Source: Isoetes taiwanensis (Eukaryota > Streptophyta > Lycopodiopsida > Isoetales > Isoetaceae). From it: a DNA stretch of 64,000 nucleotides. The stretch is taken from NCBI GenBank assembly GCA_021234155.1, contig JAJEKV010000086.1:4391461-4455460 (forward strand), read 5' to 3'. A program made the position numbers and the translations under genes. Positions 47,070 to 58,545 of the stretch are shown here, in pieces; the stretch's first letter is position 1, and each line of letters opens with the position of its first letter. The notes below the pieces were generated by a model that searched no databases, was not told the origin of the DNA, and saw nothing but the letters and a program-made list of their open reading frames with translations.

Positions 47070-47600
47070 GTGCCTCATGTTCTCCTGGAATTGTCGCGGC
47101 TTCCCATGGTACAAGGGAGATAGCCTCAGTAGCCTCAGCTCAGCTGCTGCAGATATGGACCACATCTTCCTCATGAAAATGTGGGAGCATGCAGGATACA
47201 TGTTAGTGCTACTTTGTCTTCAATAAGTGCACTGGAAAGAGGGAACATGGAGGGTTCGTCTACGACTACTGGGTAGCCTTGGCACAGTCAGTCTCTCTAT
47301 GCAAGACGGACAGGCACAACCGGTATTTATGGATGCGCATACAGCAGTGCAGTGACAACCCTCTCTTTGTGGCGGCTTGCTACTTCCCACATGCCGAGAG
47401 CAACTTCTACCACACCCACACGGATGTGGGTTGGCTGGACACTTATATCGATCTATATGGTGACATCCAGCAACACATGTAATTGGATAGAGTCATGCTT
47501 GTTGGTGACTTCAATGCGCGCACCAGCGCAGAACAACCCATGAGGTTTGATCCCCTGGCTGATGATGTATTGCAACTGTGCCCCCCAGAAGGAGCTTGTA
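47070..47600 (+). pseudogene. LINE endonuclease domain, copy 2
   Basis: FSWNCRGFPWYKG near 47090 and RVMLVGDFNARTS near 47493 are retained. In copy 2 the residue after DFNA is Arg, against Cys in copy 1. Stops interrupt the frame near 47480 and elsewhere. The linker region 47601-48463 carries no recognised motif. Confidence 0.75.
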
Positions 47601-48463
47601 TGACAATCAGGTCATGCGATATGGTAGGCAGTTAATGTTGTTCTGCAGTATCTTTAATCTGGTAATCTGCAATGGACTGGCGCAGTGGTCGTCCTCTCAC
47701 AAACACACTTGCAGATAGGGGAACTAGGAGGGCGAATCTAGTGTAATGGGCTATGTGTTGATGGCAGAATAGGATATGCATGTTGTCAAGCATTTTTAGA
47801 GTGGGAACGGATAGTAGATATGAGGAGGTGGATTCGAACCATCTACCACTCTACTTGCAACTAGCTTGGCAGGTTATCCCAACCTCCTATGCAGCACCCC
47901 CTCACATGTTTCCGCTGCGAGTGGACTATGAGCACACAGAGGCTTATGACCGGATGCTCACAGATGACTTGGCAGACATTTTACCTCCTATCAATACTCC
48001 CTTGCATGCCTCAGCTGTGACTGAATTATGAGCATGCAGACGCTTATGCCCGAATGCCCATAAATGACTTGTCAGACATTTTGCAATCCTCTCAACTAGA
48101 CCAACCAACAGACATGCTAGCTTACATGCTCGAAGTAGTGGCAGCAATGTGCTTTGGAAGAAGTTGTTCCCGACAGAGCACAGGGGCCTTGACCTTCCCA
48201 CATACCATTGGTTTGATGCAGAGTGCAAGAAATATATATGCTGGCTACGCCCACATGCAATCAGACAATACCTTCTTGTCCTTAAGGCTAAGAAGGCCAG
48301 GTACATCGCGGCCCATCAGCAAGAAATGTTCTTCCTCTTGGACCGTCATCCCAGGACCTTCTACCAAAGGGTACTCAGAAAGCTAGTACAATCTACATCA
48401 AACATCACATCCGAACAGCGGGGACAATAGCTGCATTAGCTTTATGATCCTCAGGGAGCACAG

Positions 48464-49045
48464 ATGACAGTGCCGCCGCAACATGGCCCAATATTGGAAA
48501 GCATAGAGGTAGATGTAGACCAGGGCCTACAATGTGTAGCCAATGGAAAAGTGCCAGATCTGTATAGTATGCAGGCAGAGTTGCTCAAGTGGGCAGGACC
48601 ATCCATAGTACCAATATTGACTGCCATGTTCAAAAGGGTGCTACGGGATGGTTTCCCCCCACAGTGGACCACTAGCCGAGTTGCCCCCATATACAAGGCA
48701 TATGACCCACACTGCCTAGCCAATTGCCGAGCAATCATGGTCAGCTCGGTGTTCGCAAAACTGTTTGCCAGCATTCTAGAGCAGCAATTGACGTCCTGGG
48801 CAGAGGCAACAGACATACGGGCCCTCACACGGGCAGGGTTCAAGCCGTGACACTCAACCATTGATTAAATCTTCACACTACGGACCCTGGTTGGGATAGT
48901 AGGAATTGACAGCGAGATCTATATTGTTGCTTTGTGGACTTTGCAAAAGCTTTTGACACAGTGCCTCAGGAAAAGATGTGGGCAAGGTTGCAAGACCTAG
49001 GGGTCATTGCAAATTTGCAAAATGCGTTAGGTTTTAAAGCCATGG
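48464..49045 (+). pseudogene. LINE reverse transcriptase fragment, copy 2
   Basis: A 128-codon frame (48464-48850) joins GKVPDLYSMQAELLKWAG, SIVPILTAMFKRVLRDG, FPPQWTTSRVAPIYKA and FAKLFASILEQQLTSW without a break, then FVDFAKAFDTVPQEK near 48935 in another frame. The domain ends before the YxDD block. It is a better-preserved version of the copy 1 fragment. Confidence 0.8.
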
Positions 49046-49628
49046 TTAAAGTCAAGTATATACATTCTTTAAGTTCGCAGCCATGATCGTAATTGTTGAT
49101 CTTACCAATACCCTCTTCATTAATGCACTATTTTACCCTTTGCTCGTGCTGGATATCAAATATTTGATGTAGAACCCCATTACGATAAAAAGGTACAATC
49201 AGTAAGTACGGAGGCCTTATTTGATAAACACCTATACAATCAGTAAGCATATGGAGGCCTTATTTGATAAACACCTATCAATCATGCAGATGAATGGCAA
49301 TGTATAGTTTGAAATTCACTATATGGGTTGAGAGCTAGGCCCTGAATCATGGAGATGCTCACTCGGGAGTCTCTGTTGAGAAGTCTGAGTCTCTCTGTTG
49401 AGAAGGAATTGTATATGAGAATGATTCCTAACGCCGGTCTAACTTATTTGTTGTGCACATTAGGCCAATAACGAATGCTGCTGCTGTCTCCAAACATATA
49501 AAAGGAATATTATGATATTCTTTGAGATGGAAGGGCTGATGAGCAAGATGTAATTACACAATTAGAAGAAAAACAGTTACTTTTAGGGCATCTTGGCTGA
49601 CTAATAAAATTACCTCTTACTTATTCTC
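49046..49628. other. Spacer between LINE and PPR remnants, copy 2
   Basis: No coding is seen. A short segment (ACAATCAGTAAG...ATAAACACCTAT, about 45 bases) is tandemly duplicated near 49196-49277 here but single in copy 1. Confidence 0.6.
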
Positions 49629-50837
49629 TTAAGCACTAGCATAGATGTTTGACAGCAGATCATATGCAGCAGCATAATGGGGATTTAAAGATATAATTGA
49701 GTCAAAGCACTTCCTAGCCAAGTCAACATTGTTGTGTATCCTGCAACTGTTAAGCAGAGATGACCAAAGACAAACGTCGGGTTGGAAGGTAGTTTTTAGC
49801 ATACAATCTGCTTGGTTAAAGTAACCTGCTACTCCCAAAATGTTCACCACACAGTTGACATGATCAATATCAGATTCTATCGCATAGTATTCCTTCATGG
49901 TTTTGAAGCATTGAAGAGCTTCCTCAACCAGGCCCGCATGAGAAAATGCACTTAGAATACCAACAAATGCAGTACCATCTAGTGTAGCATGATGCTTCCT
50001 AATGTCTTGAAAACACTGCATTGTCAAAAGAGCATTGCCATCCTGGCCATATCCCGAAATCATAATAGTCCATGAACCTACACTACGATTTGATAAGCTG
50101 CCAAAAACTTTGCTTGCCTCCTCCAAGCTCCCGCAGTTGGCATACATATCTACAATACTATTCCCTAGAACAATGTCAGGCTGCATTCTGCTCTCAATGA
50201 TCTGTTCATGAATGTGCCTTCCTAGAACAATTGCACCTAACTCTCCACATGCTTTTAAAATGCCTGGAAAAGGAACCAATCTGGACTAATACCTGCACAC
50301 TGCATGTCTTCAAAACATTCTAAGGCCAGAAGACTTGCTCCATTCTGAGCATATCCTCCAAGCATTGAAGCCCATGCTATTATGTCCCGCTTTGTTAATT
50401 TATTAAAAACACTACACGCTTCTTGGACGCTCCCACATTTAGCATACATATCAATAAGTGCATTTTGTGTAACATCAACCTTCATCCCATTCCCCATGAT
50501 ATTTTCGTGGATGCACCTGCCCTGTTGTATGGCGCCTATCTATGCCTTCAAGGTACATACTGTCAAAACTTTCTAGAGCAAGTTGCCCTTCATTATTCTG
50601 AGTGTACCATGTGATCATGATGTTCCATGCTATCACATCTCTGATTGGCAAGTTATCAAAGGCCCTGCGTGCTTCTTTCAATCTCTCACAACTTGAATAT
50701 ACACCAATGAGAAAGCTGGCAACTGCAATGTCAGATTGAAGCCCATCCCTAATTATATGCCCTTGAATGTATTTAACATGCTCTGCAGCATTTACGCTTC
50801 TACATGCTTTTAACACTAGACCTGTCCCTGGGACCAT
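49629..50837 (-). pseudogene. PPR protein C-terminal part, copy 2
   Basis: The longest open piece is 50279-49629 (216 codons), covering GRHIHEQIIESRMQPDIVLGN, SIVDMYANCGSLEEASKVF, SVGSWTIMISGYGQDG, GTAFVGILSAFSHAGLVEEA and LWSSLLNSCRIHNNVDLAR, ending at NPHYAAAYDLLSNIYASA plus stop. That tail is the beginning of the E region; E and DYW motifs are absent. Frame breaks: one missing A in a run near 50270 (copy 1 has it), and a lesion near 50535 shared by both copies that deletes part of a repeat and shifts the frame. The shared lesion predates the duplication, so this piece was probably already a pseudogene. Confidence 0.8.
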
Positions 50838-52569
50838 TCCTGGTCCATGGACCAGAACTGGCCCACATGACCTCTGCTACTTAAACTCATGTAACTCACT
50901 AAGGAAATTTCACATTTATAATATACCACCATTATTTGAGTCTTCACTTGTTTCTTAATGACCTCTGAGAATTTCAAGACCAATGAGGTCATCTATACCT
51001 TGTGGTGATTGGTCAAACATTGGAGAATTTGACAGTTTCTGCACCAGTTCAGAACTGCTTTCTTTGATATTTCTAGCATAAAGTGACCTAAACCTTGCTA
51101 AAATTAGAGGTATTTGTTTGTTTATCGTAGAACACATTGAGTTTTATGTTCCCATGTTTTATTGCTATCATCTGACATCGGTGGAAGCCGCCAAACTCTA
51201 TTTTGGTCAGAAAAGCTGCTTGAGGTTCAAGAATTGTTTCTCTCTCATTACAACACGTTTTGATTTAATTCTTGTGGCCATGAGTTGCTAACTATACGAG
51301 CTATAGTTTCATGAATTTTTGGAGTGTTTATAAGTCATGTTAACCTCAATATTTACTAAAAGAATCTACTATACAGAATTCTGGACAAAAGTATATGTTA
51401 AAATGCTCCAATAACAACCATCCATAATGCCATGTGGGCAATAAATGATGCGTTCTATTTATATCTACATAGAATATAACTCTTATCAACTTACATATAG
51501 TGTAACTAGGGTGTAACTATGCAATTTTTGGAATTCAAACATGATGTACAACAGCTGAATTAACACATTAGAGCATAAAAAGTTGGGTCAACTCCATAAT
51601 TATTGGTCCAAAACTCCACAGTAATTAAGTGAGTGATGTTTATTGATGAATTCAAGTGGATGTTGTAAAGTTTAGCATGACAATATATAAATAGACTACA
51701 TAACATTTCATATATACTTCTTTGGTTCATAGAAAGAGCCACTACTTTTCCTCAAATATGCCTTTAAAATAGTACAAAATGTGAGAAATGATATATTATA
51801 GAAATCTCTTATATAGATTGTATGGTCTTATTGAAAAAAATACCATGAAATCTGCTTATTTCTTACTAGCATAAACTTCATATCTGTGTTACTGATGTAA
51901 AGCATTCTCATCCAAGTAGAATAATATCCAAGTAGAATAATATTACATGTAAGTTATCTTTCATGTATATTATATTCTTTATGGATGCAAACCTTTCTTG
52001 GCAATAGAAATCTCTAGTTGCATGCTAAAGGAACATGTTATTTCTAAGGTTTTAATTTATATAAGCAGGCATCACCATTTATGGTCCACGAGACCAATTG
52101 TATAGAGCATATATCTCTCACTAGCCTTATCCATTTTCCCCCATAGAATGATACTATGGCTTTTTAGCTTCGATCACATGATTTTTGAAAGGTGTAAGTG
52201 AAAGTCCATGTAGGTTCAATTGGTCATAAATACCCTATAAATTCTCAATTTTTTGTGCTTCAACCTTACCCTTAAATTATGCAAACTAACCTAATCAATT
52301 GATTTTGTCCTATAGAGAATCATACAAGTAAACTATATGTGAAAGTTGAGATCAAAATGGATTAAGGTGGCACCATTAATGATTTTTAAACTTTCAGTCA
52401 TTTGGACCAATGATGGTCTGCAACTGGACTGCAGATAGCGGTCTATCTTGATTTTTTATAATAAAAGTTTTTCATATTTTTCCTTGGTTCTTTTTGCATT
52501 GGTTTCTTGACATGAGATATTTTGAGAATGTGATTTTGTAAAGTCACACCTTAGGGCACAAATCAAGAA
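50838..52569. other. Non-coding part of the duplicated unit, copy 2
   Basis: Nearly identical to 32252-33475 plus 41277-41784 of copy 1. The A|T at 52061/52062 is the empty site of the Helitron array. Confidence 0.7.
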
Positions 52570-54890
52570 TCCTATATAATAATGTTATAGAGTGTGTCTT
52601 CAACCACGCCCTAGATCGGACGGCTCAAATATGGGGCTGCAGATCTGACGGTTGTAGAAAAAAAAAGTGGTCAGGTATGCCATTAGGGAGGAGATGCGGC
52701 TTCTCTGCTCTTCTCTGGAGCACCGAGCTTACTTCAATCACCCTCAATCTTGCTTAAGCGCTTTCGTCTTCAGCTGCGGTGAAGCTTCGCGGAATGGCAT
52801 GGCAGACAGTCTAGGGTTTTAATTTCGTTATCTTTCTTCTGGCCTAGGATTTTTGCTACCATCTTCTTCTGGCCTAGGATTTTTGCTACCATCGAAGCTA
52901 AGAGAACGGATGGATGTAGATTAGGACTACGGTGATCATCTTTGCCGTGTTGGAGCAGGATGGTGCCGGCATGCTTTGAATGCCTTTGCTGCAACTGTGT
53001 TCGATGATGCTCCCGCCCAAAAAGGTAGACGTCGGGGGAATCACCTGCAACTAAGCTTGCATTTTGGCATCAAGGGATTCATCTACAAGTACTAGCTTGC
53101 ATTTAACATGAAAAGGAATCTTTATGGCCAGTTCAAGGTGTGTATCATCAATCTCTTTGTTTGGAAGCTTGGATGAGAGGATCTTAAAAGCCTAGAACAT
53201 TTTGATTTCATCCTAAAAATGTAACAACAGAGCAGCCTTTGGCATACATACAGTTTGTTTTCCTTTTTGTTCTATGCAAATCGTATCTTCTGGGGTTTTT
53301 GGAGCATCGTTATGGGAAGAACACTCCTGCTTGCAACTATCCGTCATTTGCAGAGGTAAGATTTGGCATTTGCGAGGTCTGTTGGTATATCCTTATATTC
53401 AAATATGTGGTCCAATAAAGCGTATTTCATTCATGCTTTGTGGCGAGGCCAAAGTTTGCAGAGTGATGGTGTAAAGAGCAAGAATTGGAAAGGAGATGCT
53501 TAAAATCTAGGAAGGTTGCCGCAATCTTGAAGCCTCAAAATGGTAGGATATGAATTTCGTAGTAGCATGGATAGAAAAAGCACCATGGAAACAGAAAAGT
53601 ATTCTATATGATAAGAAGGATGGTCAATTGTACAAGCATATTCAGCTCATTCTCGCTAACATGTGGATGATTGCAAGTTGGACAAGATCCAAAGTAGATA
53701 CATGATACATGCATGAGTTTGAAGAGATCACAATTCACATTGAGTAGCAAATACCTAAGTGGAGGTGTTTATACGTTGAAACATGTCTGCAAACATATAA
53801 ATTATCATAGAGCACAAGCATCGCATATCCTGTTTCATCTGTTTTAGCAATATTGTAATGAAGTATCATACGAGCAAAAGCATCCGCATCTGCTCTATTC
53901 TAGCACACAATGAATGCATGCTTTAGTCAAGTGTGGGGATAGCGTAAACAAAACAAAATTGCAAAAAGAAATTGCAATTGGCGTAAAAGCAAGACCTTAG
54001 TAATGAGTTATCGTATGTGTGCTTTTTACTATGGTTGGATTTAGAAGACGATCCGAAAGTGCCCCGCTTGAAGTTATTTCTGTTCCAGCTCTAATTGAGA
54101 AAATTAGCACCGATAAATAATTGCGGGTTGTGGCGACTTGAAGATATCTGTTTAGTTGGACCATGTTCTTTTAACTGAAGATTAGTAATTACATCACTCT
54201 GAAGCAGTTGAGTACTTATTGTAATCAAACAAAGTCGAAATAAAGTGATTATGCAACAGCAACTTACAAAATAAAAATAACTTCCAAAAGTTTGTCTCAT
54301 ATATTTTAAAAAATAATAATAACAACTTCCATATTGTTTATCTCAGATATTAAAGGGTAGGAAACTCTACCTATGCGGCACTAGACGACCAAAAAGAAAC
54401 AAGCCAAACCTTTCCATATAGGCCATGCCAAATGAAGACTATTTAGTTTTTCCCTTTGAAAATTTGTAAGTCACTTTAGCTGCCATGTACATTGAGAATT
54501 TTCCATGTCTAATTTGCCACTATAAATTATCTTTTACATACAAAAAATAATTTCTTCAAATTAGGTGAATTGCTATTTTTTGCATTCTACTGCAATGCTG
54601 CACATACTATTACGCATTGTTATTGCATTCTACAAATGATCTTATCAAAAAACAAAAAAGGTTAACAAAAAGGCTACATTTCTATCATCATTGTAAATGT
54701 GGTGATTGTACCATTAGCAAACATAGCTTCAAAAAGCAAGACATTGAGCAGTTCGATATGCTAACTCCTGCATTTAACACTCATGTAATAACGTCTTAAC
54801 ATGATCATTGCAATGTTTTTTGATCATTGTAATGTTGTATCATTAACATGCGATCAACTTATGCCCAGCAACGCTGGGCACCCTAACTAG
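52570..54890 (+). mobile_element. Helitron F, non-autonomous, with proven empty site
   Basis: It starts TCCTATATAATAATGTTATAG at 52570. It ends with the hairpin GCCCAGC-AAC-GCTGGGC (54863-54879) and CTAG at 54887-54890. It is inserted between A (52569) and T (54891); copy 1 has that AT uninterrupted at 41784/41785. All hallmark Helitron features are met: TC start, hairpin, CTRR end, AT target and no target duplication. No Rep/helicase is present. The interior has only short unassigned frames, the longest being 66 codons at 53274-53474, and a 25-bp direct repeat near 52836-52890. Confidence 0.92.
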
Positions 54891-55722
54891 TAAACATTAA
54901 AGATATAATATAATTGATGCTATCTATTCTAGTACAATCTTCAAGATAATGAACAAAAAATATTTTTTGTGAACAAAGTGGTCCAAGAGCTATTTGTATC
55001 CGAAAACTCAACTTGAAATGGACTAACATAAGGATATTATCCATTTTTGAATGAACTATGGACCAGTAATGGGCAGGTACAGATATTGTTTTTGATTTTT
55101 TTTTTTACCATATCTTTTGCTCTTTCCACGAGCTTCTTTTTGCATTGGTTTCATATCCTTATAAACTTTCATAATGTGATTTTTTGGAGGACAACCTCTA
55201 GAGAGTCATATGTAGCAATGCTATCCATTTGTATAAATTACCTAAAATTAAAAATAGAAGTAAAAGTCAAAACATCAAATTCAAACTCAACAAATATTTT
55301 TATAGGATGGAGGACTTCGTGAACTACTTATATGCCAAATTTGAACTCAAAATTGATCTCCTTCTGAAAGTTGTTGTTTTTATATCACAACTGCTTTTTG
55401 GGAACCAGTATTGGTTCTCGGAGGCGGCGAGGACGATTTTGACCTGTCATGTTTGAATTGCTCTATCTTCCTTCACATACTTCAAATTGAGATGTGGTTT
55501 TTGTGCCTTGCTCTATATCTCGTGTAGAAAAATAACATTATAACCAAAAAATCAAAAAATCTTTTCGTCAAGACAGGTTTTACTTTGTATGAAGATGAAG
55601 CTTTTGGTACTTGACCCCCTTTGGCTTTGCTAGAGCATAACTCACAAGAATGGGAGCTGATACATTTTATATATTTTTTATGTGAAGCATGACTGCCATA
55701 CATGAACTTCGTGTTCTTGATT
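54891..55722. other. Non-coding part of the duplicated unit, copy 2
   Basis: Matches 41785-42573 of copy 1. No domain. CAG/CTG-type discrepancies cluster at about 55415-55440. Confidence 0.6.
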
Positions 55723-56669
55723 TTATATGATTTTTTTGTGAACCTTCAAAATGCCCTTTAATGGTCCATCATGGGACAGGTCTAGTGTTAAGGCACTCAA
55801 GTATGTCTCTTTACTTAGTTTTAAGCCTTTGTACCGCATCCCTTCAAAATATTCTAGTGTAAGGTGGCCATTGCCATTCGGGCATATAAGCGCCCAACCA
55901 TTGTGCATTACCTACAACAATGTCATATTGTAAACAGTTGTCAATAACTTGCTCATGAACATACCTGCCATGTTCTAAGAGGCCTAGATCACCACATGAT
56001 TTCAATATGCTTGGAAACGTGAACTTGTCTGGCCTTATGCCTTCATTTTGCATGCTTCTATAATACTCCAATGCAAGCCATCCTTCAAAGATGCTCATTA
56101 AACCCTAAAATAATGGCACCCCAAGATACGACATTTCTATCTGTTATTCCATCCAAGGCTCTCTGTGCCTCCAGCATGCAACCACATTTGCAGTACATAT
56201 CAATTATGGCATTCCCCACAATTGTCTCAGATTGGAGGTTACTCTCAATGATCTGTTCATGAATGCATCTACCGTGTTCTACATGGCTGCATGTCTTTAG
56301 AACACTACTAAAAGCGAATTTGTCTGGTTTCATGTGCAACTGCTGCATTCTATCAAACAAGCAACGTGCAAGCTCTCTTTCATCAAGCTTAGTATAGCCG
56401 CATAGTACTGAATTCCATGTATATTGACCAGGGTGTAAAATCCTGCCAAATGCTCTGCTTGTTTCAGCCAAATTTGCATATGAAACATGCAAACGGATAA
56501 AATGGTTACCAAAAACAGCAACAGAATCTAACCCGCTATGCACTATCAGGGATTGCACTGTCTTAACTAACTCCAAGTCCCGCAGTTTTGAGCACTCATG
56601 TACAAGCTGATAAGCAAGGTCCCTTGATAAAATAAATCCCAAGTTCTGTTTAACCTGAGCGGACTTCAA
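55723..56669 (-). pseudogene. PPR protein N-terminal part, copy 2
   Basis: The 194-codon frame 56669-56085 starts MKSAQVKQNLGFILSRDLAY and carries DLAYQLVHECSKLRDLELV, SGLDSVAVFGNHFIRLHVSY, HPGQYTWNSVLCGYTKLDE and VSWGAIILGFNEH. It breaks near 56090, where copy 1 is open, and continues in frame 56098-55844. The ATG at 56669 may be the true start, although no transit peptide is obvious. The two duplicate copies are open in complementary places here. The gene would encode an organellar RNA-binding PPR protein. Its C-terminal half lies at 50837-49629, about 5 kb downstream on the minus strand. Confidence 0.8.
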
Positions 56670-57612
56670 TACATCCCATATCTGTTCATCTTAACCACGA
56701 AAGAAAAATAAGATAACAAATTTTGGACCTAAAATATTTTCATAAAATTTCTTCCCGTGTCTGTTTGATCCATTGCAGATAACACTGATGCGCACAACCA
56801 TGCCGCTGCTGGAATCATCCAGGAACCTTTATTATGAACTGAAGAGTTATGAACGTTGTAACTTAGATCGTTGCCACCCACGACATCGCAAACATTTTAG
56901 TAGAAAAGTTCTAAAAAATTTCAGCTACCTTTCTAACTTCGGTAACACAAATGAACGAGATATGTTGATGTTAAACGCCACAGGCATATGGTTTATCTGC
57001 GCAAGATATGTTGATGTCAACACCACAGGCTATGCCCTCAATATGGCCGGTATTTCGATCACAATTCATTGACCGTGTGACTAGCGAATCCGTCAGGATT
57101 CAGTTGTACAATATACATTAAGAATTTGTCAATTTCATGTTTAAAAATCAGAGAGTTGAAGAGATTCCAAATGAACAGTTGTATTTTATTGCTTCATAGC
57201 TTGTAAGTTTAATCTGTTTGTGAAAAATGGTACTCAGAATGCATTGCCATCTTTAGAGGACGAAAGCCAGTTCACTGGTGCTAGCATTGGGCCAGCTCAC
57301 ACATTATTTCCTTATTGTATTGACTACGATTTGATTAGAACCACACTTTGAAAACCATCTAGGTTTAATTGGTTTGTAAGAAATGAAACAATTTTGTAAG
57401 TGAAATGTTGTATTTTTTATTGATTAGTGAAGAGAATGATTGTTAGTATGTATCAATGTGCTTTAAATGGGACTGCAGTGCTCTAGTTTTTTTATGCTAC
57501 ATGGTCAATAAAATATTGCTTCCTACTAGTGGGAGAAACTGTAATAGCACATGGTCATTAAGATTTTGCTTCTAGCAGGAGAGATTATAGTTCTCTTTTA
57601 ACAATTTTCTGG
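56670..57612. other. Upstream region of the PPR remnant, copy 2
   Basis: No coding recognised; matches 43561-44512. Ends at the duplication border. Confidence 0.6.
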
Positions 57613-58382
57613 TTGTTTGAGCTCTTAATGACTTACTTGAAAGATTAGCCCTCATTATCTAGGAAAAGATCAGTCCTTGCCTAACAATTCTATGTTGCAG
57701 CCTTAAATGGCCACCTTGGTAGCCTATGTAGCTGCCACCTTAGCCTTCGTGGTACCAATACCCCCCACCACTTTGCACTTTATAAGATGAGTTGGCTATA
57801 AGATGAGTTGGCATTGCCAACTTGGTATGCAACAAAGTTTGCCTATGTATCTTTATCTTGTTGGTCATGTTGTTGTGCAGCCCCATAGCATGAAAGCTGT
57901 TATTTTGATGCTACACTATTTTATCGCTTAAGGATGCTTTCCCATGGGCAGAAAACCTCCAGGTTTCCTGAAGGTCTGGTCTGCTTTTCAGATGTTCCCA
58001 TGAGCTGAGAACCGGAGTGGCTGAGATTAAGAACCTCATTTAGAAAATAATCCTGACGAATACTTTTGGACCTGGGCCTGACCTCATCCAAGTCCGGTCG
58101 TCATGGGAAAGCACTCTAATGGAGTTTGGACCTGTACTCCTCCCGTTGTGGCAGTTAGAAGTCAAGGGCCGCTTTTGCAGTAGCAAGACATTCGTAAATT
58201 CGTAATAATGCATAGTACGGACTTAAATTCTGATTTTTTGTCAGCTAGCTTCCTAAGTAAGTGCGCAGCCAATGGGCACCCTCCTCTAGTTTATATGGTT
58301 TGTAAAGTAATTTAAATGCAGCAATGATCCAATTCCAATCTTCACCCAAATGCTGATTAGGGATCACTAGTCTAAATGGTAA

Positions 58383-58545
58383 GGTTATCGGTCTAGCTAA
58401 GGCTGATAACCAAAAATGCGTGGCCGAGGACGTACAGCCAAGGCCACGCATTTTGGACACGTCAGACGAGGCCCGTTAGGGCCGAGTCTGTACGTGTTTG
58501 ATAACTGCCGAGGCCCGTTAGGGCCGAGGCGATTATCAAAAGTGA
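58383..58545. repeat. Cluster of perfect inverted and direct repeats
   Basis: GGTTATC at 58383-58389 pairs with GATAACC at 58405-58411. AAAATGCGTGGCC at 58413-58425 is the exact complement of 58442-58454. GAGGCCCGTTAGGGCCGAG, itself a GGCCC/GGGCC hairpin, occurs twice (about 58469 and 58512). The block is GC-rich in an AT-rich setting and non-coding. It may be a small MITE or a structured element. Confidence 0.7.

Larger units (their letters stand above)
45283..49045 (+). mobile_element. Non-LTR retrotransposon (LINE) remnant, copy 2
   Basis: Same layout as copy 1: ORF1, endonuclease, reverse transcriptase start, 3' truncated. It retains the ORF1 coiled coil and about 11 bases in reverse transcriptase that copy 1 lost, and has no transposon inside. 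It is still multiply frameshifted and stop-broken. Confidence 0.8.
44513..57612 (+). repeat. Tandem segmental duplication, copy 2 (right)
   Basis: 13.1 kb, colinear with copy 1. It lacks the three insertions of copy 1 and instead carries its own Helitron at 52570-54890. Empty sites for copy 1 insertions lie at 45279-45283 (7.4-kb transposon), 46701-46704 (MITE) and 52061/52062 (Helitron array). Gene order is LINE remnant (plus), PPR C-terminal part (minus) and PPR N-terminal part (minus). Confidence 0.9.

Noticed and set aside
31043-56669. PPR pieces as functional genes
   Set aside because: A shared lesion, missing E/DYW region and separated halves make function unlikely. Some frameshifts may be sequence errors, so pseudogene status is provisional.
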